From: Mesorhizobium sp.
Lineage (GTDB): Bacteria; Pseudomonadota; Alphaproteobacteria; Rhizobiales; Rhizobiaceae
Direction: 5' to 3'
DNA length: 64,000 bases
Assembly (NCBI RefSeq): GCF_017306545.1
Contig: NZ_JAFKID010000019.1
Span: 1 to 64,000, forward strand
Below, piece by piece: positions 51,383 to 60,269 of the stretch. Within the stretch, counting starts at the first letter, position 1. Every line of letters begins with the position of its first letter. The position numbers and the translations under genes were made by a program. Under the pieces are notes generated by a model that worked only from the letters and a program-made list of their open reading frames with translations, was not told the origin of the DNA and searched no databases.

Positions 51383-52954
51383 TCACAGGCTTGTAGGGAT
51401 TGCGAAGAGATACCAGCGGATGCCGATGGGCTTCTGGCCGTGCGTGACGGTCAGGCCGCTGCTGTTGAGGCGCATGTCTGTCGGGTTGCCGGTCGCCATG
51501 TAGAAGGTCAGTGAGGTGTCGCCGACGATGCAGTTGACGGAGTCCCCGGCGCAGCGATTGCCCCAGCTGGTGCTGGTGAAATACTCTTTGAACAGCCGGT
51601 TTCGCGGGATGGCGTAGTGGTCGGAGAAGACCGTCGCGTACTTGACGAACGGCCGGAACCCGTTGTTGACGAAATTGATGGTCCGCATCGCCTCGCCGAG
51701 CCACTGATAGTCAGCCTGGACGAAGTCCGTCGCAGCCGACAGATAGCCGTCGGCGACCAACGGCAAATAGGCCAGCCGCGTGTCGACGATGATATCGTTG
51801 AGCTTCGGTGCCGCGTCGGACGAGCCCGGCACCTTGAGTTGCCAATAGTCGGACACACCGTCGTTCGCCCGCCGCTGCCACAGCGAGCCGCCCGAGCTTT
51901 GCGCGCTGTCGTCGTCGGCCAAGACGAGGTAGCGCACCACCATTGTGTAGGTGCTGAGATTGTAGATGGTGACGCCGGCCGACAGGATTTCGAACTGGAT
52001 ATCGATACTGTCCGACCGCGCCGAGCCGGGCAACAGCGGCGGGTGGAACATCGCCTCGGTGGACTTGCGGGCGTGATAGTCGACATAGGTGGCCGGCGTC
52101 GTCGGCAGGCGCGTCGAAACCGTGGCGCTGGAGCCGGCAGCGATCGTCACCTCGCCGGCCGCCAGCACCTTCGCCGGGATGCGGGCCTCCGAAAAGATGT
52201 GCGGCACACTCTCGGTGACCTGATGGCCCGAATAGGCAAGCCGCACCATGGTCGGCGAGAGGCGCAGAGCGAGGTGTCCAGCCACCGGCGCGGCGGCATA
52301 GCTCGGCAGCGGCTGGTTTTTGCCGGGCAACTCCCAGGCCGAAATGATGCAGCGCTGCGGGAAATTCGAGGTCGAGTTGTCGCCGAGGCCGAACGTATAG
52401 GTCTCGGCCTGCTGGATGTACCCGAAGCCGTCATTGCCGATGTAGTTGAAACTGCCCGTCGTGCCCCCGTCGAAACCCACGTTGCCGCGAATCTCGCCGA
52501 TCTCGGCCAAGGAGCCGGCGCCCCCCGAGCCGAGACTGATATAGGTCGACCATGGCCCCTTCAGCCTTGCCCCGAAGGCCTGCTGGCGCACCTCGACGAT
52601 CGGCGTAAACGGCAGTTGCGGGAACGCGGCGGCAATGTTGACCCAGTGCGTCTCCTGGATGTTGTTGCCAAAATTGCCGCCCTTGGCGAGACGCGCCTGC
52701 ACCCATTCCGTTGCCAACGCCTGAAACTGATATTCGGGGTTGCTGCTCTTGACCGGGGTCCAGGTAAACTGGCCGAACGTCTTCTGGACGATGTCATAGA
52801 CATAGCCAAGCTTGGCCTGCTCGCTGTCGAACAGAAACGCCTCGTACGAGGTCGTAGGCAGCGCGATGATCTGGTCGGCCGTGAGGTCGGCTTTCGTGAT
52901 CTTGAGCGCCGGCACGCCGCCCGGCTTGATGCCGTACCAGTACGCCACCATCAT
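51383..52954 (-). CDS. Phage tail-tip/fibre-region protein, 523 aa
   Basis: The 523-aa protein starts MMVAYWYGIKPGGVPALK. It has a helical domain near 20-110 and a long beta-rich middle and end with many aromatic residues (SYAAAPVAGHLALRL, VVRYLVLADDD). Its start overlaps the stop of the gpJ-like gene (ATGA). Position and composition suggest a receptor-binding or fibre-attachment protein; the family is not known to me. Confidence 0.6.
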   Translation of the reverse strand: MMVAYWYGIKPGGVPALKITKADLTADQIIALPTTSYEAFLFDSEQAKLGYVYDIVQKTFGQFTWTPVKSSNPEYQFQALATEWVQARLAKGGNFGNNIQETHWVNIAAAFPQLPFTPIVEVRQQAFGARLKGPWSTYISLGSGGAGSLAEIGEIRGNVGFDGGTTGSFNYIGNDGFGYIQQAETYTFGLGDNSTSNFPQRCIISAWELPGKNQPLPSYAAAPVAGHLALRLSPTMVRLAYSGHQVTESVPHIFSEARIPAKVLAAGEVTIAAGSSATVSTRLPTTPATYVDYHARKSTEAMFHPPLLPGSARSDSIDIQFEILSAGVTIYNLSTYTMVVRYLVLADDDSAQSSGGSLWQRRANDGVSDYWQLKVPGSSDAAPKLNDIIVDTRLAYLPLVADGYLSAATDFVQADYQWLGEAMRTINFVNNGFRPFVKYATVFSDHYAIPRNRLFKEYFTSTSWGNRCAGDSVNCIVGDTSLTFYMATGNPTDMRLNSSGLTVTHGQKPIGIRWYLFAIPTSL

Positions 52955-55659
52955 ACGTACCCCGAGATATCGGCGAGCGAGCCGGAGCCACGGATGATCA
53001 ACTTTCCATTGTTGGAATAGAGCTGATCGAACTTGACCGTTCCAACGACGATGTTTTCGAGCCGCGCCACCCCGCTCGAGAACACGAACGGATAGGCCTT
53101 ATTGCCGGCGCCGTCGGTCATGTAGACCTTGGAGGCGACGAGGCCGATCATACTGTCGCCGCCGGCTACAGCCGAGAGCAGGATAGCCGCGAGGGCGGAT
53201 GCACCGCCGGCCGTCGCGGATACGCTGATGCCGATCGTCGACTGCGCACCCGCCTCGGTCGCCACCACGGCGGTTCGAAACAGGCCCGACGCCGAAAAAT
53301 TGCCGACCGTCGTGGACAGCCCCGACAGTTGCGTCCCTTGGGCAGATATCGTGTTGCCTTGAGCGGTAACGGTCGCCGAAACGCTGTTCAGCGCCGAGAC
53401 ATCCGCCTTGCCCGGCAGCGCCGCATTGAGCGTGCTGATCTGGCTGGCCTGCGCCGTCGTCACGCCTTCGAGGTTGGACACGCGCACGATGGTCGCGTTG
53501 AGCGCCGAGGCGGTCGCCAGCATGGGGATGACGGCGTCGAACGTGTCCAGCCGCCGCACGATTGCCGAGCCAGGTCCCGTCTGCGCGCCCACAAGGCTCT
53601 GGTAGTCGGCCGTCACTGTCCTGTAGGCGGATCGCAGGCTGGCGACAGCCTGTTCCTTGTCGAGATACTGGCCGGCGTCCTGGCTCAAGGCCTCACGCGC
53701 CACCTTGTTCTTTTCGATGACGAGGTCGCGCAGGCTGACGTTCAGCGGCGCCAGCATGTCGGCAGTGTGCTGGTTGATCTCGTCCACCATGCCGGGCAGG
53801 TAGACGTCCTGATTCGTCAGCTGCGCGTTCGGCGTCGTGACCTCGTACCAGCCCGACGCAAAAAACGTCCGCGGCGGATCGGAGCGCAGCGTGTAGCGCA
53901 CCGCCCACAGCGACGACGACATGACGCCCTCGTACAAATCCTCCTTCGCCTGGTCACTCTTGGCTTGTTTGGTGGCGACGGCGGCCGGCACCTGGCCGGT
54001 GGCGGCAATCGGCCCGTATTCCAGATCGACAAACGTGATCGTCGGATCTTCGATCTGGTTCCAGGTCGCGCGGATGCCGGCGCGCTTGGAGCCGGTCGAG
54101 GCCGTAAACGCGGTGCCCGCCACCTGGAAATTGACCAATTCGCTCTGATAGTCCGGAGCGCCGACGCCCGAGGCATCGGGCGGCAGCGTCTTGTAGGCGG
54201 TCGGGTCGAAGACGCCATCGCCGACCTCCTGCAAGGTCACGTAGACGGCGCGGCAGGCTTTTGGCCCCAACGGCCCGAGGCGGCGGCGAACGATCTGGAA
54301 CGTCTTGGCGAAGCCGCCGGCCTTGCCGCTCTGCCACCTGATCCACTGACCGACCTTGAGAAACAGGTACTTTTGCCGGAGACAGATTTCGGCGTTGGCC
54401 TGATAGCGGCTGGCGCGCAGCGCGATGTCGTTGAGGCGGTCGCCGACGACGGGATCAGTGACAGCCTCATAAGGGATCGACGCCGCCAGGCGCTCGCGGT
54501 CGGCGGCGAAGGCGGCAGCATCGGTGCGCGTCGCCAGCGGCACGCCGTCGTAAAATGCATCCGGGCTGGAATAGGTGCCGGCGATGGTGTTGACCAGTTC
54601 GGAGCGCGTGCGCTTAAGCGAGAGGCGCTCATCCTCATCGACCAGCAGATCATCATCGGTGATGGTGGCGACGACGGCCTGCACGGCGCCGGCAATAGGA
54701 TACTCGCCTTCCGGTCCCTCGTACCAGGACGCGGCGGCCGCGGCGAGGATTGGCGCCATGTTGTCGGAATGCGTGACGCCTTGACCGGCCGAGGCGATGT
54801 AGGCAGCGCCATAACGCTTGCCGGTGCCGACCGCCTCGTCTGCAATATTGGCCGCGAGCGTCCACTGTGCTAGCGGCAGGCGATCGGTCGAGACGCCCTT
54901 GCCGGTAATCAGCTGGCCGTTGAGATAGAAGCCGCGCTCCAGATTGTAGGCCTGGACAATGGGATTGTCGGAGGCCGCCCACGTCGTCGGATCGTTCCAG
55001 CGCTGCGCGCCGCTGCCGCCCGAGGACGTGTCGTAGCGCCAGTCGTAGCAGAGGCCCGCCACCTCGAAAAACGCATCCCAAGGGTTCGGCAGCTTCTCGC
55101 GGTCCAGCTGTTGCGTGACGACGGCATAGGCGAGGCCGGCGAGCTTGTGCGCCGCGGTCCATCGGCCGGCAGGATTGGCGCGGGCGATAAGGCCGGGATC
55201 AGCAGGCTGCGAGAGGTCGCCCTTGTAGACTTTGACCCAGATCTCGCTGTCGATACCCTGCACCCGGAAGCCGCGTTCCACGTCCTCGGCGCCGCCAAGC
55301 ATCTTCCATTCGCCGTCGACGCGCACCCGCGTCACACCGGCAATGCGGAAGTGCGACAGGATCAGCACGTCCTGGACGGTGCGATTGCCCTTGCCGAAGG
55401 CGTTGCGATAGACGTGATGGCCGGCAAGGCCGCGCGCGCCCAGAACGACGGTGCGCGGCAGGTTCTCGCCATACTGCGTTTGCAGGTGCGTGACCTGCGC
55501 CGGCGTGTTGCTGTGGATCAGCTGGCCGACGGCATACTGGGCTGCAAGGCCCAAGCCGAGGCGAGCGATGCCGGAGAAAATCGTCCCACTCGACAGGAAC
55601 GACGAGAAGCCGCCGAGCACGCCGCCTATGCTGGTGATGACCGGTCCGAGAAACGGCAT
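52951..55659 (-). CDS. Phage tail tip protein, gpJ-like (TipJ)
   Basis: The 902-aa protein has an N-terminal hydrophobic/Gly-rich stretch (MPFLGPVITSIGGVLGGF) and gpJ-type central baseplate-hub domains (LSHFRIAGVTRVRVDGEW, CYDWRYDTS, WTLAANIADEAVG). Late fibronectin-like strands follow, then a C-terminal coiled-coil and fibre-like end (ATVTAQGNTISAQG). It forms the tip that recognises the host and starts DNA ejection. It follows the K-like protein directly, with zero spacing. Confidence 0.8.
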   Translation of the reverse strand: MPFLGPVITSIGGVLGGFSSFLSSGTIFSGIARLGLGLAAQYAVGQLIHSNTPAQVTHLQTQYGENLPRTVVLGARGLAGHHVYRNAFGKGNRTVQDVLILSHFRIAGVTRVRVDGEWKMLGGAEDVERGFRVQGIDSEIWVKVYKGDLSQPADPGLIARANPAGRWTAAHKLAGLAYAVVTQQLDREKLPNPWDAFFEVAGLCYDWRYDTSSGGSGAQRWNDPTTWAASDNPIVQAYNLERGFYLNGQLITGKGVSTDRLPLAQWTLAANIADEAVGTGKRYGAAYIASAGQGVTHSDNMAPILAAAAASWYEGPEGEYPIAGAVQAVVATITDDDLLVDEDERLSLKRTRSELVNTIAGTYSSPDAFYDGVPLATRTDAAAFAADRERLAASIPYEAVTDPVVGDRLNDIALRASRYQANAEICLRQKYLFLKVGQWIRWQSGKAGGFAKTFQIVRRRLGPLGPKACRAVYVTLQEVGDGVFDPTAYKTLPPDASGVGAPDYQSELVNFQVAGTAFTASTGSKRAGIRATWNQIEDPTITFVDLEYGPIAATGQVPAAVATKQAKSDQAKEDLYEGVMSSSLWAVRYTLRSDPPRTFFASGWYEVTTPNAQLTNQDVYLPGMVDEINQHTADMLAPLNVSLRDLVIEKNKVAREALSQDAGQYLDKEQAVASLRSAYRTVTADYQSLVGAQTGPGSAIVRRLDTFDAVIPMLATASALNATIVRVSNLEGVTTAQASQISTLNAALPGKADVSALNSVSATVTAQGNTISAQGTQLSGLSTTVGNFSASGLFRTAVVATEAGAQSTIGISVSATAGGASALAAILLSAVAGGDSMIGLVASKVYMTDGAGNKAYPFVFSSGVARLENIVVGTVKFDQLYSNNGKLIIRGSGSLADISGYV

Positions 55660-56088
55660 CTATCGGGCACCCACCTGAAAGGCCGAGCGTGCTTCTGTCA
55701 CCGGAACAAAGGTCAGTCCGGCAAGGGTCTTCATGGAGATCCCGTACTCACAGACATAACCGGAATAGATCGTGCCATCGCGCTCGACGGTTGCGGCATC
55801 GCCACGGCGGGCCAACAGCACCGGCGTCGGCGGGAACAGTCGCGCCAAGGCATCCTCCACCGTCTTGCACTTGCGCCGGCGCAGCAGCTTCGCCGCGCCC
55901 TGTTCGGTCGAATACTTGCCGCGGATCGCTGCGGCATAGTCGATGCCGGTGACGGCCTCGAACGCGTCGGCCGCCGTCAGCAGGCAATCGGACACGCCCC
56001 ATTCGCCGGGTAGCGACAGGTGCTTTTCGGTGACGCGCGCAAGGCGACGGTCCCAGTCGCTCACGCGCTCGGGCAAAGTCTTGGTCAT
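55660..56088 (-). CDS. Phage tail assembly protein, DUF6950/lambda K-like
   Basis: The 142-aa protein has the pattern DWDRRLARV...LPGEWGVSDCLLTAADAFEAVTGID, in which W-G-x-x-D-C marks DUF6950. It ends in a beta-rich tail. DUF6950 proteins lie before gpJ-like genes and resemble NlpC/P60 in the Cys position; peptidase activity is not certain. Its position is that of lambda gpK. Confidence 0.7.
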   Translation of the reverse strand: MTKTLPERVSDWDRRLARVTEKHLSLPGEWGVSDCLLTAADAFEAVTGIDYAAAIRGKYSTEQGAAKLLRRRKCKTVEDALARLFPPTPVLLARRGDAATVERDGTIYSGYVCEYGISMKTLAGLTFVPVTEARSAFQVGAR

Positions 56089-56099
56089 GGCTGGATCGA

Positions 56100-56663
56100 T
56101 CAGAAAGAGATGTCGAAGGTTTCGGTCTTGATCTTCGAGGCGTATTCGAGGCCCCGATCACCGGGCGAAACAAGCTGCTGGTCTTCGTTCGAAGCGGAAC
56201 GGTAGCCGTCGCGGTGGTTGTCCAGCGCGCCGGAGATCACATGGCCCTCTAGCCGCCGCTCGCCGCTCTGGCCGACATGGTCGATGAAATCGACATAGCC
56301 GAAGGCGAGATCCTCGACATGCAGCAGATCGCGCGTGTCGGGGTCGAAATAGGCCTCGCGCAGCAGGCAGGGCCTACCCTTGTAGTCTTCGGCCTCGATC
56401 ATCGCCAGCTTGTCCGGCGTCACCCCGAAATCGCCGGCTTCCGGCATGGTGACGACGAATTCGCTCGCCTCCATGCCCAACACGCCCTCCGGCGGTTCGG
56501 CGGAGACAAGCTGGTTCGGGACATAGACGACGCCCTCGTAGGCGAGGTCATAGTTGCCCAGCCACACGCCGAATGTTCCGCCGCCAAACTGGTAGCGGAC
56601 CATGCCGCGCACGGCGACGCGTCCTTCCTCGAGGAGTTCTTGCAAACGAGATGGGAAACTCAC
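56100..56663 (-). CDS. Phage minor tail protein, DUF2163/lambda L-like
   Basis: The 187-aa protein has FPSRLQELLEEGRVAVRG at the start and GYVDFIDHVGQSGERRLEG in the middle. It has no obvious Fe-S cysteines. The end SPGDRGLEYASKIK is typical of DUF2163-like tail proteins. It starts at GTG 56663, whose bases overlap the upstream stop (GTGA). The position equals lambda gpL between M-like and K-like genes. Confidence 0.65.
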   Translation of the reverse strand: MSFPSRLQELLEEGRVAVRGMVRYQFGGGTFGVWLGNYDLAYEGVVYVPNQLVSAEPPEGVLGMEASEFVVTMPEAGDFGVTPDKLAMIEAEDYKGRPCLLREAYFDPDTRDLLHVEDLAFGYVDFIDHVGQSGERRLEGHVISGALDNHRDGYRSASNEDQQLVSPGDRGLEYASKIKTETFDISF

Positions 56664-57271
56664 CGTGGCACCTCGACGAGCGTGAAGGTAGCGACAGGCC
56701 AATGATCGTCCGGCACCGTGAAGCTGCCGGGCACGACGCGCGTGTTGAGTTCCGGCCGCAGGAACTTCGCGACCGCTCCGGCCGTAAGGTAGCCCGGCAC
56801 CGGCGGATCGACGGTCAGCGCGATCGCGCCGGCCGCCGCGACGCCGCCGACAACGACCTGGTGAAAGGATCGATATCCGTCCTTCGCCAGCGAGAAGCGA
56901 TCTCCTGGCATAAGCTTCAACCCGTTCGCGACGCCGTTGAGCGCCACCGTGAAGCCGTTCGTCACCGAGACGAGGTTTCCATCGTCGGCAATTGCCGCAG
57001 CGCCAGGATTGCCCCAATAGGCCTGCGGCAAGCAGATATCGACAGGACGCCACACCACAGTCACGCGGCCGGTTCTGGCCTGTGCTGCAAAGGCCTGAGC
57101 CAGCATCAGTTCCGACGCGGATAGCGGCGCGGTTTGCATCGAGATTTGCCAGAACGGATCGGCGTATTCGACAAACCCGACCGCCCTGTTGCCCGCCCTG
57201 CTGATCGACACGGAATCGACCAGCATCGGCCGCGTAGGCCTGAAGGCGACCGCCGGCAGGTCGATCGTCAT
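56660..57271 (-). CDS. Phage minor tail protein, lambda M-position
   Basis: The 203-aa beta-rich protein starts MTIDLPAVAFRPTRPMLVD. It has GDRFSLAKDGYRSFHQVV and a hydrophobic GAAAAGAIAL-like stretch (VVGGVAAAGAIALTVD). It lies directly after the tape measure, overlapping it by four bases (ATGA). Function in tail tip assembly is inferred from position. Confidence 0.6.
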   Translation of the reverse strand: MTIDLPAVAFRPTRPMLVDSVSISRAGNRAVGFVEYADPFWQISMQTAPLSASELMLAQAFAAQARTGRVTVVWRPVDICLPQAYWGNPGAAAIADDGNLVSVTNGFTVALNGVANGLKLMPGDRFSLAKDGYRSFHQVVVGGVAAAGAIALTVDPPVPGYLTAGAVAKFLRPELNTRVVPGSFTVPDDHWPVATFTLVEVPR

Positions 57272-59484
57272 ACCGGGATGCCCTTCTTTTTGATGTCTTT
57301 CAGCGCCTTGACCACAGCTGGGGTCATATCTGCCATTGCCTGTTTGATGCCGCGCCGCACTTCATCTCCCACGCCGGGCTGCGCATTACTGGCGTCAACG
57401 TTGATGATCGGCGAAAGGGTAATGACGGCGCCGGCCAACGCGTCCCGAGACATCTGTCGTGATGTGGCAACATTGGGCAACACAAGGCCGCCATCCGCGA
57501 ACCCAAGTGATTTCCCGCTGTTGATGGCATCGAGGAACGGCCTGAATTTCCTTGTGGCGTCGGCATTGACCACGTATTCGCCGTCAGACAGCCACGCCGG
57601 GATGCTGTCGCTTTTAGAAGTACCTGCGCCAGATACACGGCCACCCCCCGCCAGACCGAGCATCGACGCAAATCCATTGGCGCTCGCGACACCCATTCCA
57701 CCGGGAAACATCTGGACACCGCCACCTAGGCCAAGAAGGTTCCAGAGGCTGAAACCGCCACCACTTCCACCGGCCTTGTTCAGCTGCAGAATGCTGTCGA
57801 TGAGATCGTTCTCGATCTTGTCGATGATCTTATCGAGAGCGTTCATGGCGACATTGGCGAGGTCGTTCCAGTCGAACTTGCCATCATCCAGCGCCGAGCG
57901 CAGATCGGAGAACACTCCCTTGAGCACGTCGCGTTGAAGATCCTGCGCTTCCTGCGCCTTGCGCAACTCGTCCGCTTGGCGCGCATAGGCGGCCGATACC
58001 TCGTCGATCTGCTTGATCTGTCCGGGCGATAGCTGCGCGTTCTGCCAGTCCTGATCGCCCTTGCGGCGGGCTTCCTCGCGGACCTGGCGCAGCGCCTCCT
58101 GTTCGAGGTCGAGGGAAACGGCGCGCTTCTGCTGCTCGAAGAAGGACATGCCAAGTGTGGCCTGCTCCTCTCGCAATGCCGCAGTGCGATCCTTGATGCT
58201 TTGGATATCCCCGGCGAAGCGGTCGTCTGCTGTCGCCCGATGGCCGCCGCGTCCGCCCTTCTTTCCTTTGCTGCCGGTGACAGGATAGTCGGCAAGTGTG
58301 ATAGGTTCCGTCTTCGGCACTGCCGGAATCCTGCCGGTCTTCGGCGTCGTGACGTTGCCGCCGTAAGTCCTCTGAGCCCATGCCTGAATGGTTGCGTCCG
58401 CCGACGGAACATCGCCGGACATGCGATCGCGAAGCAAAGCAGGCGAGGTCATTCCGATGGCCTGGCCGAACTTGGTCGTCGTCAGCCACTTGCCGATGTT
58501 CTCCGCACCTGTCGCACGGCCAAGCGCGCCGCCCCAATCCTGAACAAGCCCGTTCAAATAGTTGAGCTTGGCAGCGACGGCATCGAGTTGCCCCATCATC
58601 CCATCGAAATTGAGATGATCGACGTAGACGGCAAGCTCGCCAAGGGCATTGCCGAACCGCTTGCTGGCATCCGTAGATGTGTCGAACCGTTCAGCGGCTC
58701 GCGTCAGCGCATTTGTCAAAGTGGTGAAGCCCTGCGAGGTGGTCATGCTCGCATTCGCGGCCTTTGCGGCCAGCGTGTCGGCGCCAGCCGCGAAACCGTC
58801 GAAGAATGCCCGGCTGGACACTTTGCCGTCGATGACGAGCTGCTTCAACGCCGCGACCGAGCCGTTTGCTTCCTTAATACCGGCCGCAGCAGCCTGCACG
58901 ATGGTCGGGACGCCTTCGAGGATCGAGTTGAATTCCTCGGCATGGACAACACCGGAACCCAGCGCTTGGCCGAGCTGCAACAACGCCCCGGAAGCAGTGC
59001 CAGCGTCCGTGCCGGCGACGCGCAGCGCCACCGAAACGTTGTCGGTGAACTGAAGAAGCTGGTCGGTCGAAACGCCGAGTTCCTTCTGCTGCTGGGCGGC
59101 TCTACCGTACAACGTCGCCAGCGCCTCCAGCGGCGCGGCATTTTTCTGCGCACTCTCGTAAAGACGATCGTAGACCTTGGTGAGATCGGCGCCCGATAGT
59201 CCTGCCACCTTCAACGCGTTCTGGATGCGGGTCGCGCTGTCGATAAGTTTCTGCGCCGCCTGCACGGAAAAGGCCGACGCGATGCCGCCGACAAAGCCGG
59301 AGCCGAAATTCTTGAGAAAGCCGCCGGCACCGAGTTTTGCAAGCCGACCTTCCATCACCTTGCCGCGCCGCTCGATCCGCGAGAATTGCCGATCCGTCTG
59401 GCCGTAGGCCTTCTGGAGGTTCTTCTCGTACTTGTCGATCCGTGCTTCAAGAGTGGCAATCAGACGTTCTACCGTCACCGCCAT
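57268..59484 (-). CDS. Phage tail tape measure protein
   Basis: The 738-aa protein has a TIGR02675-type N-terminal region (ALEVLNTL-like; here LYGRAAQQQKELGVS, ALGSGVVHAEEFNSILEGVP, SRAFFDGFAAGADTL), a long helical centre and a Gly-rich C-terminal hydrophobic part (LLGLGGGVQMFPGGMGVASANG). It sets tail length; at the usual 0.15 nm per residue it predicts about 110 nm. Twelve bases separate its start from the opposite-strand moron gene. Confidence 0.85.
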   Translation of the reverse strand: MAVTVERLIATLEARIDKYEKNLQKAYGQTDRQFSRIERRGKVMEGRLAKLGAGGFLKNFGSGFVGGIASAFSVQAAQKLIDSATRIQNALKVAGLSGADLTKVYDRLYESAQKNAAPLEALATLYGRAAQQQKELGVSTDQLLQFTDNVSVALRVAGTDAGTASGALLQLGQALGSGVVHAEEFNSILEGVPTIVQAAAAGIKEANGSVAALKQLVIDGKVSSRAFFDGFAAGADTLAAKAANASMTTSQGFTTLTNALTRAAERFDTSTDASKRFGNALGELAVYVDHLNFDGMMGQLDAVAAKLNYLNGLVQDWGGALGRATGAENIGKWLTTTKFGQAIGMTSPALLRDRMSGDVPSADATIQAWAQRTYGGNVTTPKTGRIPAVPKTEPITLADYPVTGSKGKKGGRGGHRATADDRFAGDIQSIKDRTAALREEQATLGMSFFEQQKRAVSLDLEQEALRQVREEARRKGDQDWQNAQLSPGQIKQIDEVSAAYARQADELRKAQEAQDLQRDVLKGVFSDLRSALDDGKFDWNDLANVAMNALDKIIDKIENDLIDSILQLNKAGGSGGGFSLWNLLGLGGGVQMFPGGMGVASANGFASMLGLAGGGRVSGAGTSKSDSIPAWLSDGEYVVNADATRKFRPFLDAINSGKSLGFADGGLVLPNVATSRQMSRDALAGAVITLSPIINVDASNAQPGVGDEVRRGIKQAMADMTPAVVKALKDIKKKGIPV

Positions 59485-59495
59485 GGAGGCCTACC

Positions 59496-59735
59496 TTGTT
59501 AAGACTGCTTATAACTTTCGGCTTCACTACGCTCGCGTTCTCCGCTCACGCTGAAACCTATCGCCTGGTCCACGCCATCGGAAACACTGAGAAGGTGGTC
59601 GCAAAAAACCTCACAAAACCTGATTGCGAGGAGAGGAAACGTGAATTGAAAGCGACTGCCACGGCACTCGGCACCTACAATGAGAGCACCGGATTTGGGT
59701 CGATTACCTGTCTACCCGAAAGCCTTTTCAAGTAG
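59496..59735 (+). CDS. Exported moron protein on the opposite strand inside the tail module
   Basis: The 79-aa protein starts at TTG 59496, with GGAGG at 59485-59489. It has a signal peptide (MLRLLITFGFTTLAFSAHA) and a 60-residue mature part with two cysteines (PDCEERK, SITCLP) that may form a disulfide. Codons TTA, AGA, ATA, AGG and CTA are unusual for this genome. It is the only plus-strand gene in the tail module and overlaps the chaperone gene tail-to-tail by 8 bases. It is a candidate lysogenic-conversion gene. Confidence 0.65.
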   Translation: MLRLLITFGFTTLAFSAHAETYRLVHAIGNTEKVVAKNLTKPDCEERKRELKATATALGTYNESTGFGSITCLPESLFK

Positions 59736-59871
59736 CCGACCGCATTGCCGCCTCGAATTCCTCAACGCTTGGCGGCGCGACCGTCTCCTTGCCGTGGGCT
59801 TTGTTCCAGCCGCGCACAACAGACACCCACTCGCCAAGCGAAAGCGACATTACTTTCTGCACGCCTATCAC
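59728..59871 (-). CDS. Tail assembly chaperone, second frame (TACT-like)
   Basis: The 47-aa ORF begins at GTG 59871 in a GTGA overlap with the previous stop. It reads MSLSLGEWVSVVRGWNKAHG and so on, with FEAAMRS at the end. It is in the -1 frame relative to the upstream chaperone gene, and that frame is open back past 59931, so it may be made as a C-terminal extension by frameshifting. Its position before the tape measure is that of lambda gpT or GTA second chaperone. Confidence 0.65.
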   Translation of the reverse strand: MIGVQKVMSLSLGEWVSVVRGWNKAHGKETVAPPSVEEFEAAMRSAT

Positions 59872-60269
59872 GGCTGCGGCGCCTCGGATCGCGGCGAAGT
59901 CGATGCGCTCGTCTTCGCCGCGTCGGCTTCCCCCGGTTGATCGACCTCCGCCGCATTCACGCGCGCGAGGCCGGCGAGAACGACGGCATAAGCAATGTCG
60001 CGGTTCTCATCGACGGGGCGTTCGTCGATATATTTCCGGACCTTGACCAGCGCGTCCACCGGCTTCAGACCACCACCGATCAGACCGAGACGAAGCACCT
60101 CGCGGATATCAGCAAGGCGCGCGTCGCGTTCAGCCGGCGAGAGCCGCCGCGCGAGGGTGAAAAGCGACAGGTCGCGCTTTTCCTCCAGTTCCTCGATCTG
60201 GTCGAGGCCTAGCCGAAAGGTGAAAGTCCCATCCGCCCAGTCGAGTTCGATGGCACCATGCCGGCTCAT
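59868..60269 (-). CDS. Phage tail assembly chaperone (GTA TAC family)
   Basis: The 133-aa protein starts MSRHGAIELDWADGTFTFRLG. This and the QIEELEEKRDLSLF helix match the 'gene transfer agent family' tail chaperones. The end is Ala/Ser/Thr-rich and poorly conserved, as expected where a frameshift is used. Its ATG overlaps the tail tube stop (ATGA). Confidence 0.8.
   Translation of the reverse strand: MSRHGAIELDWADGTFTFRLGLDQIEELEEKRDLSLFTLARRLSPAERDARLADIREVLRLGLIGGGLKPVDALVKVRKYIDERPVDENRDIAYAVVLAGLARVNAAEVDQPGEADAAKTSASTSPRSEAPQP
59928..59934 (-). promoter_or_regulatory. Candidate -1 frameshift slippery site
   Basis: On the minus strand CCG-GGG-GAA contains G-GGG-GAA. A GGG-decoding tRNA can re-pair after a -1 slip, and the -1 frame then stays open to 59728, giving a fusion of about 180 aa. 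It lacks the classical X-XXY-YYZ pattern in full. Confidence 0.4.
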
